Program-made: the position numbers and the translations under genes
The notes under the pieces: model-generated
The model's input: only the letters and a program-made list of their open reading frames with translations
Told to the model about the DNA's origin: nothing
Databases searched by the model: none
Assembly (NCBI RefSeq): GCF_900108335.1
Contig: NZ_FNVT01000031.1
Coordinates: forward strand, 1 to 64,000
Origin: Nonomuraea solani
Lineage (GTDB): Bacteria; Actinomycetota; Actinomycetes; Streptosporangiales; Streptosporangiaceae
Direction: 5' to 3'
DNA length: 64,000 bases
Shown here: piece after piece, positions 8,290 to 16,603 of the stretch
Position numbering within the stretch: position 1 is the first letter of the stretch
How the letters are laid out: each line of letters starts with the position of its first letter

Positions 8290-9261
8290 ATGGAGTACGT
8301 CCGTCTCGGCACCACCGGCTTGAAGGTGAGCCGCCTCGCCCTGGGATGCATGAGCTACGGCGACCCCACCGCCCCCGGAGCCCACCGCTGGGCGCTGACC
8401 GAGGACAAGGCCGGGGCGTTCTTCCAACAGGCCGTCGAACTGGGCATCACCTTCTGGGACACCGCCAACGTCTACCAGGCCGGCACCAGCGAGGAGATCG
8501 TCGGCCGCGCCATCCGCGAGTATTCCCGGCGCGCGGACATCGTGCTCGCCACCAAGGTCCGTGGGAAGATGCATGACGGGCCCGGCGGTGAGGGACTGTC
8601 TCGCAAGGCGATCCTCGAGCAAGTCGACGCTTCCCTGGCGCGCCTCGGCACGGACTACATCGATCTCTACCAGATCCGCCGCTTCGACGATGAGACGCCG
8701 GTCGAGGAGACGATGGAGGCATTGCACGACACCGTCAAGGCCGGCAAGGTCCGCTACATCGGCGCCTCCTCGATGTACGCCTGGCAGTTCGCCAAACTCC
8801 AACACGCCGCAGACCTCGGTGGATGGACCCGCTTCGCGTCCATGCAGAACCAGTACAACCTCCTGCGCCGCCAGGACGAACCCGAACTGATGGCCATGTG
8901 CGGCGACATGGGCGTGGGCCTGGTCCCCTACTCGCCCAACGGAAAAGGCCGCCTCGCCCGCCCCGCCGGCGAACAGAGCACCCGCTCCCGCACCGACCAC
9001 GTCGTGCAGTCCTTCGACAACCCGCACGACAAACCGGTCATCAACACCGTGCAGCAGGTAGCCGAAAGCCGAGGCGTGCCCATGGCGCAGGTCGCTCTCG
9101 CCTGGGTCCTGCGCAACCCGCTGGTCTCTGCCCCCATCGTCGGCGCAACCCAGCCCCACCACCTCCAGCAGGCCGCCGACGCTCTCACACTCCAGCTGAC
9201 CGACGAAGAAACCGCAGCCCTGCAGAAGCCCTACGTCAACGCCGGTCCGTCCTGGTTCTGA
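8290..9261 (+). CDS. Aldo/keto reductase with His-to-Arg change in the tetrad
   Basis: A 323-residue (alpha/beta)8 NADPH-dependent oxidoreductase of the AKR group that includes YajO/Tas-like proteins. Tetrad residues visible are Asp57 and Tyr62 (WDTANVYQAG) and Lys89 (VLATKVRG). The fourth, normally His in DLYQIHRFD, is Arg130 (DLYQIRRFD). The NADP-binding end is AQVALAWVLRNP...PIVGATQPHHLQQA. The start has a good AAGGAGCG ribosome site. A hairpin follows the stop. The gene stands alone. The His change could alter pH dependence or the reaction; otherwise it is a routine AKR. Confidence 0.9.
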   Translation: MEYVRLGTTGLKVSRLALGCMSYGDPTAPGAHRWALTEDKAGAFFQQAVELGITFWDTANVYQAGTSEEIVGRAIREYSRRADIVLATKVRGKMHDGPGGEGLSRKAILEQVDASLARLGTDYIDLYQIRRFDDETPVEETMEALHDTVKAGKVRYIGASSMYAWQFAKLQHAADLGGWTRFASMQNQYNLLRRQDEPELMAMCGDMGVGLVPYSPNGKGRLARPAGEQSTRSRTDHVVQSFDNPHDKPVINTVQQVAESRGVPMAQVALAWVLRNPLVSAPIVGATQPHHLQQAADALTLQLTDEETAALQKPYVNAGPSWF

Positions 9262-9262
9262 G

Positions 9263-9282
9263 CACCGCTTCCCGAAGCGGTG
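9263..9282 (+). terminator. Hairpin after aldo/keto reductase
   Basis: CACCGCTTC and GAAGCGGTG form a perfect 9-bp stem around a 2-base gap, starting one base after the reductase stop. No T-run follows, as is common for actinomycete terminators. Confidence 0.6.
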
Positions 9283-9439
9283 ATCTTCCATCGAGATCAG
9301 GGTGAAGGACCGAGGCGCCGCATACCCATACCGCTCTTCACACAACGTGGCTGATCAACTACTGATGTTCAGGAGGATGCGGGGCAGCGTTCTGGAGGGG
9401 GCATCTCTCGCAAGAGGGTGTCCGACCGGCAGCAGCTGC

Positions 9440-9780
9440 GGCGGCCGGACACCCCCCACCCTCGAGGCAGGACCATCCCGCGCCGCCGTGACCGCCGTCG
9501 TCGGCCCGAACGGCTCCGGCAAGTCGACCCTGCTCGGCGTGCTCGCCGGGACGGTACGCCCGTCACGCGGCACGGTCGGGCACGCCGCCCCGGTTCGTGG
9601 TCCAGCGCGACGCGGTCGCCGAGTCACTGCCGATCACCGTGCGCGAGACGGTGGCCAGGGGCCGCTGGGCGGCCCCTGGCCACGTCTGACGAGTGGTCGG
9701 TGGTCGACACCTGCATGGCGAGCCTGGCCGCGCGCCGGCTGGGCACGCTGTCGGGGGCCCTCCCGCGTCCGTCCTGACCC
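9440..9780 (+). pseudogene. ABC transporter ATPase remnant (metal-type)
   Basis: A Walker A motif VVGPNGSGKSTLLGVLAG is followed in another frame by VVQRDAVAESLPITVRE and VARGRW, then by LAARRLGTLSG. These are the P-loop, Q-loop region and start of the signature of zinc/manganese ABC ATPases, with deletions and frame changes between them. No Walker B remains. Dead gene. Confidence 0.65.
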
Positions 9781-9919
9781 GGCGGGCCCTGGGCCAGGTG
9801 TTCCACGACGACCCGCGCCCCTCCGGACCACACGCCGCACAACGGCAACCGCGAGGTCATCTCCCGGTAATACGAGGTTCAGACACTGGCCGCTGAGCAC
9901 GTCGGCGGAGGGGACCACC

Positions 9920-10324
9920 TTGGACATCGATCATTCGAGCATGCAGGGCAACGGCAGGGCCATCCACACCGAGGGCGGTGAGTTCGGCCGGACCGCCGGC
10001 CGGCTCCACGCTCAGATGGAACCCCTCCTGCCCTATTTCGGCAACCCTGAGAGCGACGAGGCGGCCCAGATCTTCCGCCGGGGCAAGGACGGGCATCCCG
10101 GCTTCGACGGCGCCTACGAGGACATGAGCACGGCCCTGCGCAACCTCCGCGAGTCGTACGAGGTCATCGGCGCCGCCGTCGTGGCGATGAGCAAGAACGT
10201 GCGGGGGGCCGAGTGGGCGAGCATGGCCGACAAGAACGGCGTCCTGAAGGACCTGCTCGAGTTCGCCCGGCGTGAGGACGACGAGGTCGGCGTGCCCACC
10301 ACGCCGGTAGAACGGGACCGGTGA
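9920..10324 (+). CDS. WXG100-like small protein, possible type VII secretion substrate
   Basis: A 134-residue helical protein (LDIDHSSMQGNGRAIHTEGG... ending TTPVERDR). Its size, its heptad-like helices and its position immediately upstream of a larger protein with a similar N-terminal half and a YbaB-like gene are typical of WXG100/ESX-type gene groups in actinomycetes. No canonical WxG turn is visible. The start chosen is TTG 9920 because GGCGGAGGGG lies 6-9 bases upstream; ATG 9941 is the alternative. It is followed 7 bases later by the next gene, so the two are co-transcribed. Confidence 0.6.
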   Translation: MDIDHSSMQGNGRAIHTEGGEFGRTAGRLHAQMEPLLPYFGNPESDEAAQIFRRGKDGHPGFDGAYEDMSTALRNLRESYEVIGAAVVAMSKNVRGAEWASMADKNGVLKDLLEFARREDDEVGVPTTPVERDR

Positions 10325-10331
10325 GGCGCGC

Positions 10332-11285
10332 ATGCCCGTCGGGCTCGCGACGAAGGTCGCCCTGGGCGGTATGGCCGGCGCCGGCCTGGCAGGGGCGCTG
10401 GCGCCTGAGGTGCTGTTCGGCGTCTCGTTCCTCGACGGCGACCCGGATCGGATCCGCGCGGCGGCCGACGTGCTGGACGACCTCGCCGACGCGATCGACC
10501 TGCACTTCCGGGACGCGAACGCGGCCGCCGAGACCGTCTGGAAGACCAGCTCGGACGCGGCGGTCGACGCCTTCAGGAGGTTCTGGACCGAGGAGTTCGG
10601 CCCGGCGGTGCTGGCGGTCTCCCTCAAGCACCGCAACGCGGCCAACGCCTGCCGGGCCTACGCCGACGTCATCGAGAAGATCAATCACGCGCTGAAGGTG
10701 CTGTGCTGGATCATGACGGTGGACATGATGTTCACCATCGGATATCAGGTGCTCACCTGGAAGCTCTTTCAGGCGATCATGAAGAGGCAGGCGCTCCTGC
10801 TCAAGATCACCGCGCGGCGTTTCGTCCTCCTGCTGCTGCCCACGTTCTCCTACTGGGTGGCCGACAGCGCGGCGTACGCCACGGGCCAGGTGGCGCTGCC
10901 CCTGGGGCTCAACCTCCTGGGCGGGATCAAGACGGACCTGTCCGGCGCCGACGTCAGGTCGGCCGGCCACAACCTCACCACGTTCCGGGAGCACTTCGTG
11001 GCGAACATGGTCTTCGACGGGGTCGCCGACGGCGGAGCGGCGCTGATGGCGAAGGTGCCGGGGCTGCGCACGGTCGCCACCGCCGTCCCCCTGCCGAACG
11101 GGATGACGCTGAACACCGGCAGTTTCGTACCCCGGATGGCCGCGTCGACCTCGTACTCGATGGCCATGGACGCGCAGCACGGCGACAACCCCCTGCCCGG
11201 TTCCGAGCACGGGCTGACCGAGGAGGAGATGTACCAGAAGTTCCTCATCCACGGGACGCGCAGCCTCATCCCCCGGGTCAGGTGA
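10332..11285 (+). CDS. WXG100-related membrane protein, polymorphic-toxin-like
   Basis: 317 residues. It starts with a hydrophobic glycine-rich segment (GGMAGAGLAGALAPEVLFGVSF). Residues about 35-130 are a helical hairpin with a W-centred turn (ETVWKTSSDAAVDAFRRFW), typical of WXG100/LXG N-domains. Then come two hydrophobic stretches: LKVLCWIMTVDMMFTIGYQV and RRFVLLLLPTFSYWVADSAAY. The C-terminal 120 residues match no toxin family I know. It follows the small WXG100-like gene by 7 bases and converges with the YbaB-like gene. It probably acts at the membrane as part of a secreted or contact-dependent system; this is inferred. Confidence 0.55.
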   Translation: MPVGLATKVALGGMAGAGLAGALAPEVLFGVSFLDGDPDRIRAAADVLDDLADAIDLHFRDANAAAETVWKTSSDAAVDAFRRFWTEEFGPAVLAVSLKHRNAANACRAYADVIEKINHALKVLCWIMTVDMMFTIGYQVLTWKLFQAIMKRQALLLKITARRFVLLLLPTFSYWVADSAAYATGQVALPLGLNLLGGIKTDLSGADVRSAGHNLTTFREHFVANMVFDGVADGGAALMAKVPGLRTVATAVPLPNGMTLNTGSFVPRMAASTSYSMAMDAQHGDNPLPGSEHGLTEEEMYQKFLIHGTRSLIPRVR

Positions 11286-11290
11286 GCGGG

Positions 11291-11614
11291 CTACCGCTCA
11301 CCCTGCCCGAGATAGGGCCGCGTCACGTCCATGAGGCGCCGCGCCGCGTCCTCGGTCGCGCGCATCGACAGATCCATGATCGTCTCGGCCAGTTCCCGCG
11401 AGCCCAGCCTCATCGCCCTGGGGTCGATGTGCAGAGCGGTGAGCTGGCCTGACGACGAGACCCGCACCCTGACCTTGTCATCGGGGCTCGCCGCCTCGCC
11501 GGCGATCTCGCCGGCCAGGCCGATGACCTCGGAGAACTCCTGAGAGTTCGCCTGGAATTCCGCCATGATCCGGTCGAGCTCGAGGTCGCCGGTACGAAGA
11601 TCGCGTTCCGCCAT
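11291..11614 (-). CDS. YbaB/EbfC family nucleoid-associated protein
   Basis: A 107-residue protein with the YbaB fold: a long N-terminal helix, then the sheet VRVRVSSSGQLTALHIDPRAM, then a C-terminal helix ELAETIMDLSMRATEDAARR. YbaB proteins bind DNA as dimers. In actinomycetes, diverged copies commonly sit beside WXG100-like genes, as here, and may serve those rather than the nucleoid. It converges on the membrane protein gene with a 5-base gap. Start is ATG at 11614. Confidence 0.8.
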   Translation of the reverse strand: MAERDLRTGDLELDRIMAEFQANSQEFSEVIGLAGEIAGEAASPDDKVRVRVSSSGQLTALHIDPRAMRLGSRELAETIMDLSMRATEDAARRLMDVTRPYLGQGER

Positions 11615-11686
11615 AAGGCATTATCCACCCGAACGTCACATAACTCGCGTTAGGCCGCAAAACGTAACATTCTTAACTTCGGTCGC

Positions 11687-11836
11687 CTACGGATTGACCA
11701 CCACGTAGGAGACCTGGGGTGAGCAACGGCTCCGGCCAGTCGACCTGCACGAGCACGAGGACGCCGCCGTTGTACGGCGCCACGTTGCGCATCGTGAACC
11801 GCCCGTCGCCCAGCATCGGCGGGGGGACGTCGACCT
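11687..11836 (-). pseudogene. C-terminal fragment of an unknown beta-rich protein
   Basis: The minus strand reads QVDVPPPMLGDGRFTMRNVA and YNGGVLVLVQVDWPEPLLT, then needs a frame change to finish QVSYVVVNP-stop. The 5' end merges into an integrase remnant on the opposite strand at about 11836, so the N-terminus was lost by insertion or rearrangement. I do not recognise the family. Confidence 0.35.
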
Positions 11837-11922
11837 GGCAGTCGGCATTCCGGCGGGCCGACCAGCGGTGCGCCAAGTTCGGCATCCCAACGGAGATCCA
11901 TCCGCACACCCTTCGCCACAAC
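11836..11922 (+). pseudogene. Tyrosine integrase catalytic-box remnant
   Basis: The + strand reads WQSAFRRADQRCAKFGIP then TEIHPHTLRHN. HPHTLRH is the box II His-x-x-Arg motif of phage-type integrases, preceded by the usual helix (FRRAxxRCxxxG). The frame ends at the terminator hairpin at 11920, so the final Tyr is missing. A second integrase scrap lies at 5426; whether both come from one element is unknown. Confidence 0.6.
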
Positions 11923-11946
11923 CCCCCGCCTGTCAGGCGGGGGGTT
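11920..11946. terminator. Strong hairpin, probable terminator for the propeller gene
   Basis: AACCCCCCGCCT and AGGCGGGGGGTT form a perfect 12-bp stem with a 3-base loop, 6 bases beyond the stop of the minus-strand propeller protein gene. It could act on transcripts from either side. Confidence 0.75.
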
Positions 11947-11951
11947 GGATG

Positions 11952-13655
11952 TCAGCCGGTTGCCGGGGTGCCGCGTGGCCGGCTGGGGACGGTTACCACG
12001 TGGCTGGTGTTCGCCGGCTCGATGGCCGAGTTTCCCGCCAGCTTGATGGTGTAGGTGTGTTCGCCGGGCGTGGTCGGCGTATCGGCGAAGCCGAACGACC
12101 CGTCGGCGGCGGGAGTCACCTTTGGCAGGGTTTTCGAGGTGACGGTGCCGTCCCAGGCGATGATCTTGCAGGAGACGGTGATCGTGGTCGGCGGGAAGAC
12201 GACGCCGTCGGCGGCGAAGGTTCCGCTGAATTCGAGTCGCTCGCCGAGGACGCCTGTCGCCGGTCCGGTCACGGTGAGCACCGGCTGATGCGAGGCCACC
12301 GAGACGGCCGTCGAGGCGCCGTCACCCATGAACCATGAGTTGCCCGGCCAGTACAGCTGGTACTTGAACGTTCCGCTGGAGGGTGGGATGTCGGTGAATT
12401 GATAGGTCCCGTCCGCCGCGGTGGTGATCTCCTGGAAGGGCCTGTCGGTGCCGTCGGGGAGCCAGCGGTGCAGTTCGAGCGTCTGTACGCCGGGCAGCGC
12501 ACCGGTGCTCAGCGTGAGCCGCCCGCTGAGCGTCAACTGCTTGAGCGCGGTCGCCCCGGAGGGAGCCGTCATGGTCAGGGTGGAGGCGTGGTAAGGCGAA
12601 TGCGGCAGCCGCCAGAGGTGCATGCGCCCGGTGCCAGGCTCCTTCAGCACCGCATAGGTGAGTACGCCGTAGAAGGCGATGCTGCCCGCCACCAGCGCCT
12701 TCCCCTGGTGGTCGGCCGCGTAGATCACCTCCGCCGTGGCCGGGTCGTACACCACGAGTTCGGCCGCCTCGCCCGCAGAGGAGTTCCAGCCGCCCACGAC
12801 GTACGCGCCGTTCGGGCTGGCCGCGACCGCGGCAGGCAGGCCGTGCTCGGGCAAGGCGCTGCTGTCGTAGGAACGGGCCCGAGCCAGGGTTGTCGTGTCC
12901 CAGGCGTCGAATTGGCGGGTATCAGCCAACGCCGACAGCGCAGCCGACCCGTCCTCGGTGAGGGCGAGATCCCGCAGGAGCGGCAGCCCGTTCGCGTCTC
13001 CGCGGATCTCGCCGCGCGGGATGGCCGAGTCGGTGCGGACGTCGTACACCCTGATGACGGCGGGGTCGGCGGCCGGTTCCCCAGCCACCAGCGTGCCCCT
13101 GGCGACGGCGACCAGCGGAGGCTGGGTCGTGCCCGGCCCGACCGGGACGAGGGTGGGTGTCGGCGTCCACAGTCCGAGGGCGACGACGCCACCCTCCCCC
13201 GCTTCGCCGCACCCGTATCCGACCCACAACCGCTCGTACGACTGGGCCAGCGTGGACGGGCACGGATAGGCGGTGAGGTCGATCCGCTTGGTGATGGCGA
13301 GCGTTGCGATGTCGATCTCGATCACTTCATGCGAATCGCGCAGCGCCGCGTACACCTTCCTGCCGTTGTCCGCCACGGACAGGGCCACGGCACCGGACAG
13401 GCCGCTGATCGTGTCGATGAGCGCGCCGTCGCTTTTGGTGACCACAATCCGATCGTCGGCGGCGACGAAGATTTTGCCGCTCTTCCCCACCACGTCGCCG
13501 CCCCTGTCGGCGGCGACGCCGAGGTCGGTGACGGTGTCGGCGGCCGAGGCGGCGGGCGCCTGAGCGACGAGCAGGCCCGCCGTCACGAGCAGGGACCCGG
13601 CCAAGGCGACTAATCGCCGGGATAGAGGAGCACGGCGAAAGGTTGATGGGCGCAC
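11952..13655 (-). CDS. Secreted beta-propeller protein with Ig-like C-terminal domains
   Basis: About 567 residues. A Sec signal peptide (RRAPLSRRLVALAGSLLVTAG... APAASA) ends near residue 38. Residues 40-370 are YncE/lactonase-like propeller blades (GKIFVAADDRIVVTKSDG, VALSVADNGRKVYAALRD, DLALTEDGSAALSAL, PAAVAASPNGAYVVGGWN). The last 200 residues are two Ig-like repeats (TLSGRLTLSTGALPGVQTLEL and VLGERLEFSGTFAADG) ending SHVVTVPSRPRGTPATG. The start is taken as GTG 13655 because GGAG lies 5 bases upstream; the frame stays open to GTG 13709. No catalytic motif is seen; the role is probably cell-surface binding or adhesion. A strong hairpin follows. Confidence 0.75.
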   Translation of the reverse strand: MRPSTFRRAPLSRRLVALAGSLLVTAGLLVAQAPAASAADTVTDLGVAADRGGDVVGKSGKIFVAADDRIVVTKSDGALIDTISGLSGAVALSVADNGRKVYAALRDSHEVIEIDIATLAITKRIDLTAYPCPSTLAQSYERLWVGYGCGEAGEGGVVALGLWTPTPTLVPVGPGTTQPPLVAVARGTLVAGEPAADPAVIRVYDVRTDSAIPRGEIRGDANGLPLLRDLALTEDGSAALSALADTRQFDAWDTTTLARARSYDSSALPEHGLPAAVAASPNGAYVVGGWNSSAGEAAELVVYDPATAEVIYAADHQGKALVAGSIAFYGVLTYAVLKEPGTGRMHLWRLPHSPYHASTLTMTAPSGATALKQLTLSGRLTLSTGALPGVQTLELHRWLPDGTDRPFQEITTAADGTYQFTDIPPSSGTFKYQLYWPGNSWFMGDGASTAVSVASHQPVLTVTGPATGVLGERLEFSGTFAADGVVFPPTTITVSCKIIAWDGTVTSKTLPKVTPAADGSFGFADTPTTPGEHTYTIKLAGNSAIEPANTSHVVTVPSRPRGTPATG

Positions 13656-14005
13656 AGGCACTCCATTTCTGGAGGAGAAGAAGAGAAGCGACCCCCCCGC
13701 CATGACCACGGGACGCGCTTCCGCTGACGATCTTCGTCAATCGAACACATATTCGCATAGTGTGTCGTTGTCGTCCAGGGGCACGTTCGGTGTTACCGGC
13801 AGCCGGACGGAATCCGCCAAAATTCTCTAAGGACTACAGCGAGGCCTCCAGGGCGGGCGCAGCGGCCGCATCCGCGCAGCAGGTGAGACTCTTTCGGGCC
13901 ACCCTGCGGGGTCTTCCCCGGGACAGGTTTCCGTTTGAGGGCAAGAACGGCCGGCGCCCCTTTCACCATCGTGGGACGGATGGATTGCCTCCGTACGAGG
14001 GTTGC
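13656..14005. other. Gene-free spacer with GC hairpins
   Basis: This is the leader side of the propeller gene (minus strand). It is rich in short GC hairpins at about 13875-13935 (for example GGGG-TCTT-CCCC) but fits no riboswitch consensus I know. An imperfect inverted repeat AACACATA...TAGTGTGT lies at about 13743-13764 and is a candidate regulator site. No convincing gene. Confidence 0.3.
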
Positions 14006-14497
14006 TCACTCACCCGCGCACGTGCGGAAGCCGTATGCCGCCGCGAATGCCCGCAACGCCTTCTCGTTCTCGTCCGGCTCCAGCGACCGTTCCACCGCCA
14101 GCCGCGCCTCCTTCTCCCTGCCGTCGCGCAGCGCCGCCTCCGCGCGCCCGCTGAGCTCACGCAGGCCGGCGGCCAGCGCCCGGGCAGGTGTGTGGAAGCC
14201 GTCGCGTACCCGAGCCGCGTCCTCACCGGGTGGCGCGATGGCCTCGATCTCGGAAACGGTGGTGGTCATCGACTCCGATACGCGATGCAGCTCGTTCACC
14301 TGGGCGGCCAGCCCGGCGGGCTCGTTCTCGTCAGACTGGCGGGACGCCCGCTCGCACACCGCGTCCACGGCGGCGATGTAGCGCTCCTTGACCCGCGTGT
14401 AAGGCTCCTCCTCAGCCGCCGAGGCCCACCCCCATAGCAGAAAGGCCGTGATCAGCGCGACCACACCGACGACTGCGCCCCACAGACTCGCTCTCAC
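14006..14497 (-). CDS. Membrane-anchored helical protein, function unknown
   Basis: 163 residues. An N-terminal membrane anchor or signal (VVGVVALITAFLLWGWASA, residues about 10-28) is followed by a soluble, charged, mainly helical domain with two cysteines (VDAVCERAS and FRTCAGE-stop). Those cysteines could pair outside the cell. I recognise no family. The next minus-strand gene upstream begins about 630 bases away and also encodes a secreted protein. Confidence 0.6.
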   Translation of the reverse strand: MRASLWGAVVGVVALITAFLLWGWASAAEEEPYTRVKERYIAAVDAVCERASRQSDENEPAGLAAQVNELHRVSESMTTTVSEIEAIAPPGEDAARVRDGFHTPARALAAGLRELSGRAEAALRDGREKEARLAVERSLEPDENEKALRAFAAAYGFRTCAGE

Positions 14498-14598
14498 GCG
14501 TCATCCACCCCTTCAGGGAAAGGCCCTTGGCGCACTCGCGGGGCGCCAAGGGCGAATGTCCGGCCGAGCCACGTGCAGAGGCAGGCCCTGGCCTGCGG

Positions 14599-15129
14599 TC
14601 AACAGCGGATCCGTCGCTCCTCAGAGCGCTTGAAGAGGGTGGCCGTCTTGCTGCCGCGCAGGAGGGAGTAGAGGTGGATCTTCGTCTGGTTGCGGTAGAG
14701 CTGGCTGCCGCCGGAGCACTTCCATGAGGGGGTCGTCGTCACGGTGAACGCCGCCCTGCCCTTTTTGACTTCGGAGGTGGCCTTCGTCCGCCAGTAGCCC
14801 AGCCCCCGGTACTGCTGCAGGGTCGTCTTGACCACGGCCTGGCGCCCCCACTCGCCCTTGCCACAGTGCACCTGACGGCTGGTCGTGATGCGGTTGCCGC
14901 TCCGGTGCGGGGTCTTGATGCGATGCCAGCCCTTGCAGCGGTCGTGGTACCCGATGCGCAGGTAGGACTTCTTCGACCAGCCCGGCTCCAGAGCGGCGGC
15001 CGCCGCTCTGTCCGACACCGCGGCGACGCCCGACCGCGCCTGTGCCGACGCGGGAGGGATCATCATGAGCTGGATCGCCGCCAGCCCGATGGCTAAGACC
15101 GCTTCTGCCGTCTTCTTTCGTCCGATCAT
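14599..15129 (-). CDS. Small secreted Cys-containing protein, function unknown
   Basis: 176 residues starting MIGRKKTAEAVLAIGLAAIQ, with a signal peptide cleaved after IPPASAQA. The mature part is basic, with four cysteines (HDRCKGW, VHCGKGE, SWKCSGG and the final RIRC-stop), so two disulfides are likely. The fold looks beta-rich; it resembles short actinomycete secreted proteins without known function. ATG 15129 was chosen because GAGGAGATCC lies just upstream; the frame runs on to 15285 without signal-like sequence. Confidence 0.65.
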   Translation of the reverse strand: MIGRKKTAEAVLAIGLAAIQLMMIPPASAQARSGVAAVSDRAAAAALEPGWSKKSYLRIGYHDRCKGWHRIKTPHRSGNRITTSRQVHCGKGEWGRQAVVKTTLQQYRGLGYWRTKATSEVKKGRAAFTVTTTPSWKCSGGSQLYRNQTKIHLYSLLRGSKTATLFKRSEERRIRC

Positions 15130-15481
15130 CGGATCTCCTCTCAGAGAAATCCTCAGTGCGTACCGACCGGGGATGTCCCAGCGCGAGCATGGGCTGCGGT
15201 GAGACCGGCACCACCGTGACCGCCGAGGGGCACGGCTGGCAAGCGATCGGCCCCGTCCAACCGTCCAGACAATGTCCAGAATCATTAGGACAAGGGAAAG
15301 CTCCTGATGAACAGCCAGACCCTACGGCGGATGTCGTGGTCGGCCAGCAGCGGCAGTGTCACGGATGCCCGCCTTGATCATGCCGCACGGTATGGGTCCT
15401 CACCCGTCCAGCTTGCCCATGAACCGGCACGTCCGTACCACCGGAACCGGCAGGCTCAAGTACGCTCCGGTGAAAACTAAT

Positions 15482-15493
15482 GTCACGCGTGAC
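15482..15493. promoter_or_regulatory. Perfect palindrome upstream of the first cluster gene
   Basis: GTCACGCGTGAC is a perfect 12-bp palindrome 105 bases before the epimerase start, in the 470-base gap (15130-15598) between the left flank and the cluster. The sequence after it (TTGCGAAAACTGTTTTAAT) is the most A+T-rich of the gap, so the promoter of the left operon is probably here. The palindrome is a candidate operator; no regulator gene lies within the cluster. Confidence 0.4.
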
Positions 15494-15598
15494 AAGTGTT
15501 GCGAAAACTGTTTTAATCCGACGCTAGGCGCCACTGTGGCAATACATGCCCAGTGTGGCCGTTTCCTCGAAATCGCGACTTCGTGGGAAGGCAGGCTT

Positions 15599-16603
15599 GT
15601 GGGAGCTCCAAGTGGCGAAGTCATCGTCACGGGCGGTCTCGGTTTCATCGGCTCACACCTGGTGGACGCGTATCTCGAAGCGGGCCACCGCGTAACGATC
15701 ATCGACTCCAGCACAGGCGCCGTCATCGACGGCAAGGACTACGACCGCGACCCCCGTTGCACGGTCATCCGGCAGCGGGTGGAGGACTACCTGGCGGCGG
15801 GCGGTGACTTCGCCGGCGCCGACCGCGTCATCCACGCCGCCTCCTACGTCGGCCCCGCGAGCATCCTGTCCAGAGCGGGGCGGCTGGGCCACGACATCAT
15901 CGGCAGTACCGCACCCGTCATCGACGCCTGCATCGGTGCCGGGACGCCGATGTGCCTGTTCAGCTCTGCCGAGGTCTACGGGCGCAGCGGCCTGCTCGAC
16001 GAGAAGGACGACATCGTCGTCCCGACGCACTACAACACCCGCATCGAGTACGCGATCGCCAAGACGCTGGCCGAGGCGATGGTCACCAACAGCCGGCAGC
16101 ACGGCCTGCGCGGCATCGTCATCAGGCCGTTCAACGTGGCGGGAGCACGGCAGTCGCGGGCGGGCGGGTTCGTCATGCCCACGTTCGTCCAGCAGGCGCT
16201 GGCCGGCAAGCCGATCACCGTGTTCGCGGGCGGCGAGCAGGTCAGGGCGTTCATCGCGGCGAGCGACCTGACTCGGTTCCTCATCGAGCACATGGACGCG
16301 GCGCTGGACAGCGACGACACCGTCATCAACGTCGGCAACCCGGCGAACGCCATCACCATCATGGGGCTGGCCCATCAGGTGAAGAAGCTGCTCGGCAGCG
16401 CGTCGCCGATCGTCGGCGTCGACGGCAGGAGCGTGCACGGGCCGCACTACGCGGAGGCCGAGTCGTTCCACAAGATCCCGGCGCTGCGGGCGGCGACGAG
16501 CCTCGGCTGGCAGCCCAGGATCGCGCTCGACGAACTCATCCTGAGCACCGCCGCCTACTATCGCGCCCGTGAGGACCGGAGGGCAGTGAATGCGCCGCTT
16601 TGA
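15599..16603 (+). CDS. NAD-dependent epimerase/dehydratase (extended SDR)
   Basis: A 334-residue extended SDR acting on nucleotide sugars. The NAD-binding motif is TGGLGFIGSH (residues 11-20), the catalytic Ser is in FSSAEVYG, and the YxxxK pair is Tyr151-Lys155 (EYAIAK). The substrate part contains RPFNVAGARQ and the C-terminal SLGWQPRIALDE typical of UDP/GDP-hexose 4-epimerases and 4,6-dehydratases. GTG 15599 follows GGGAAGGCAGG; the frame stays open upstream but is not coding-like. It is the first gene of a four-gene operon with overlapping ends (PIG-L, formyltransferase, glycosyltransferase fusion), so it probably makes or modifies the sugar donor. Which epimerisation or dehydration it performs is not readable. 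Confidence 0.85.
   Translation: MGAPSGEVIVTGGLGFIGSHLVDAYLEAGHRVTIIDSSTGAVIDGKDYDRDPRCTVIRQRVEDYLAAGGDFAGADRVIHAASYVGPASILSRAGRLGHDIIGSTAPVIDACIGAGTPMCLFSSAEVYGRSGLLDEKDDIVVPTHYNTRIEYAIAKTLAEAMVTNSRQHGLRGIVIRPFNVAGARQSRAGGFVMPTFVQQALAGKPITVFAGGEQVRAFIAASDLTRFLIEHMDAALDSDDTVINVGNPANAITIMGLAHQVKKLLGSASPIVGVDGRSVHGPHYAEAESFHKIPALRAATSLGWQPRIALDELILSTAAYYRAREDRRAVNAPL

Noticed and set aside
13870..13940. Possible riboswitch upstream of the propeller gene
   Set aside because: Hairpins are present but none of the cobalamin, glycine, c-di-AMP, c-di-GMP or SAM consensus elements fit.
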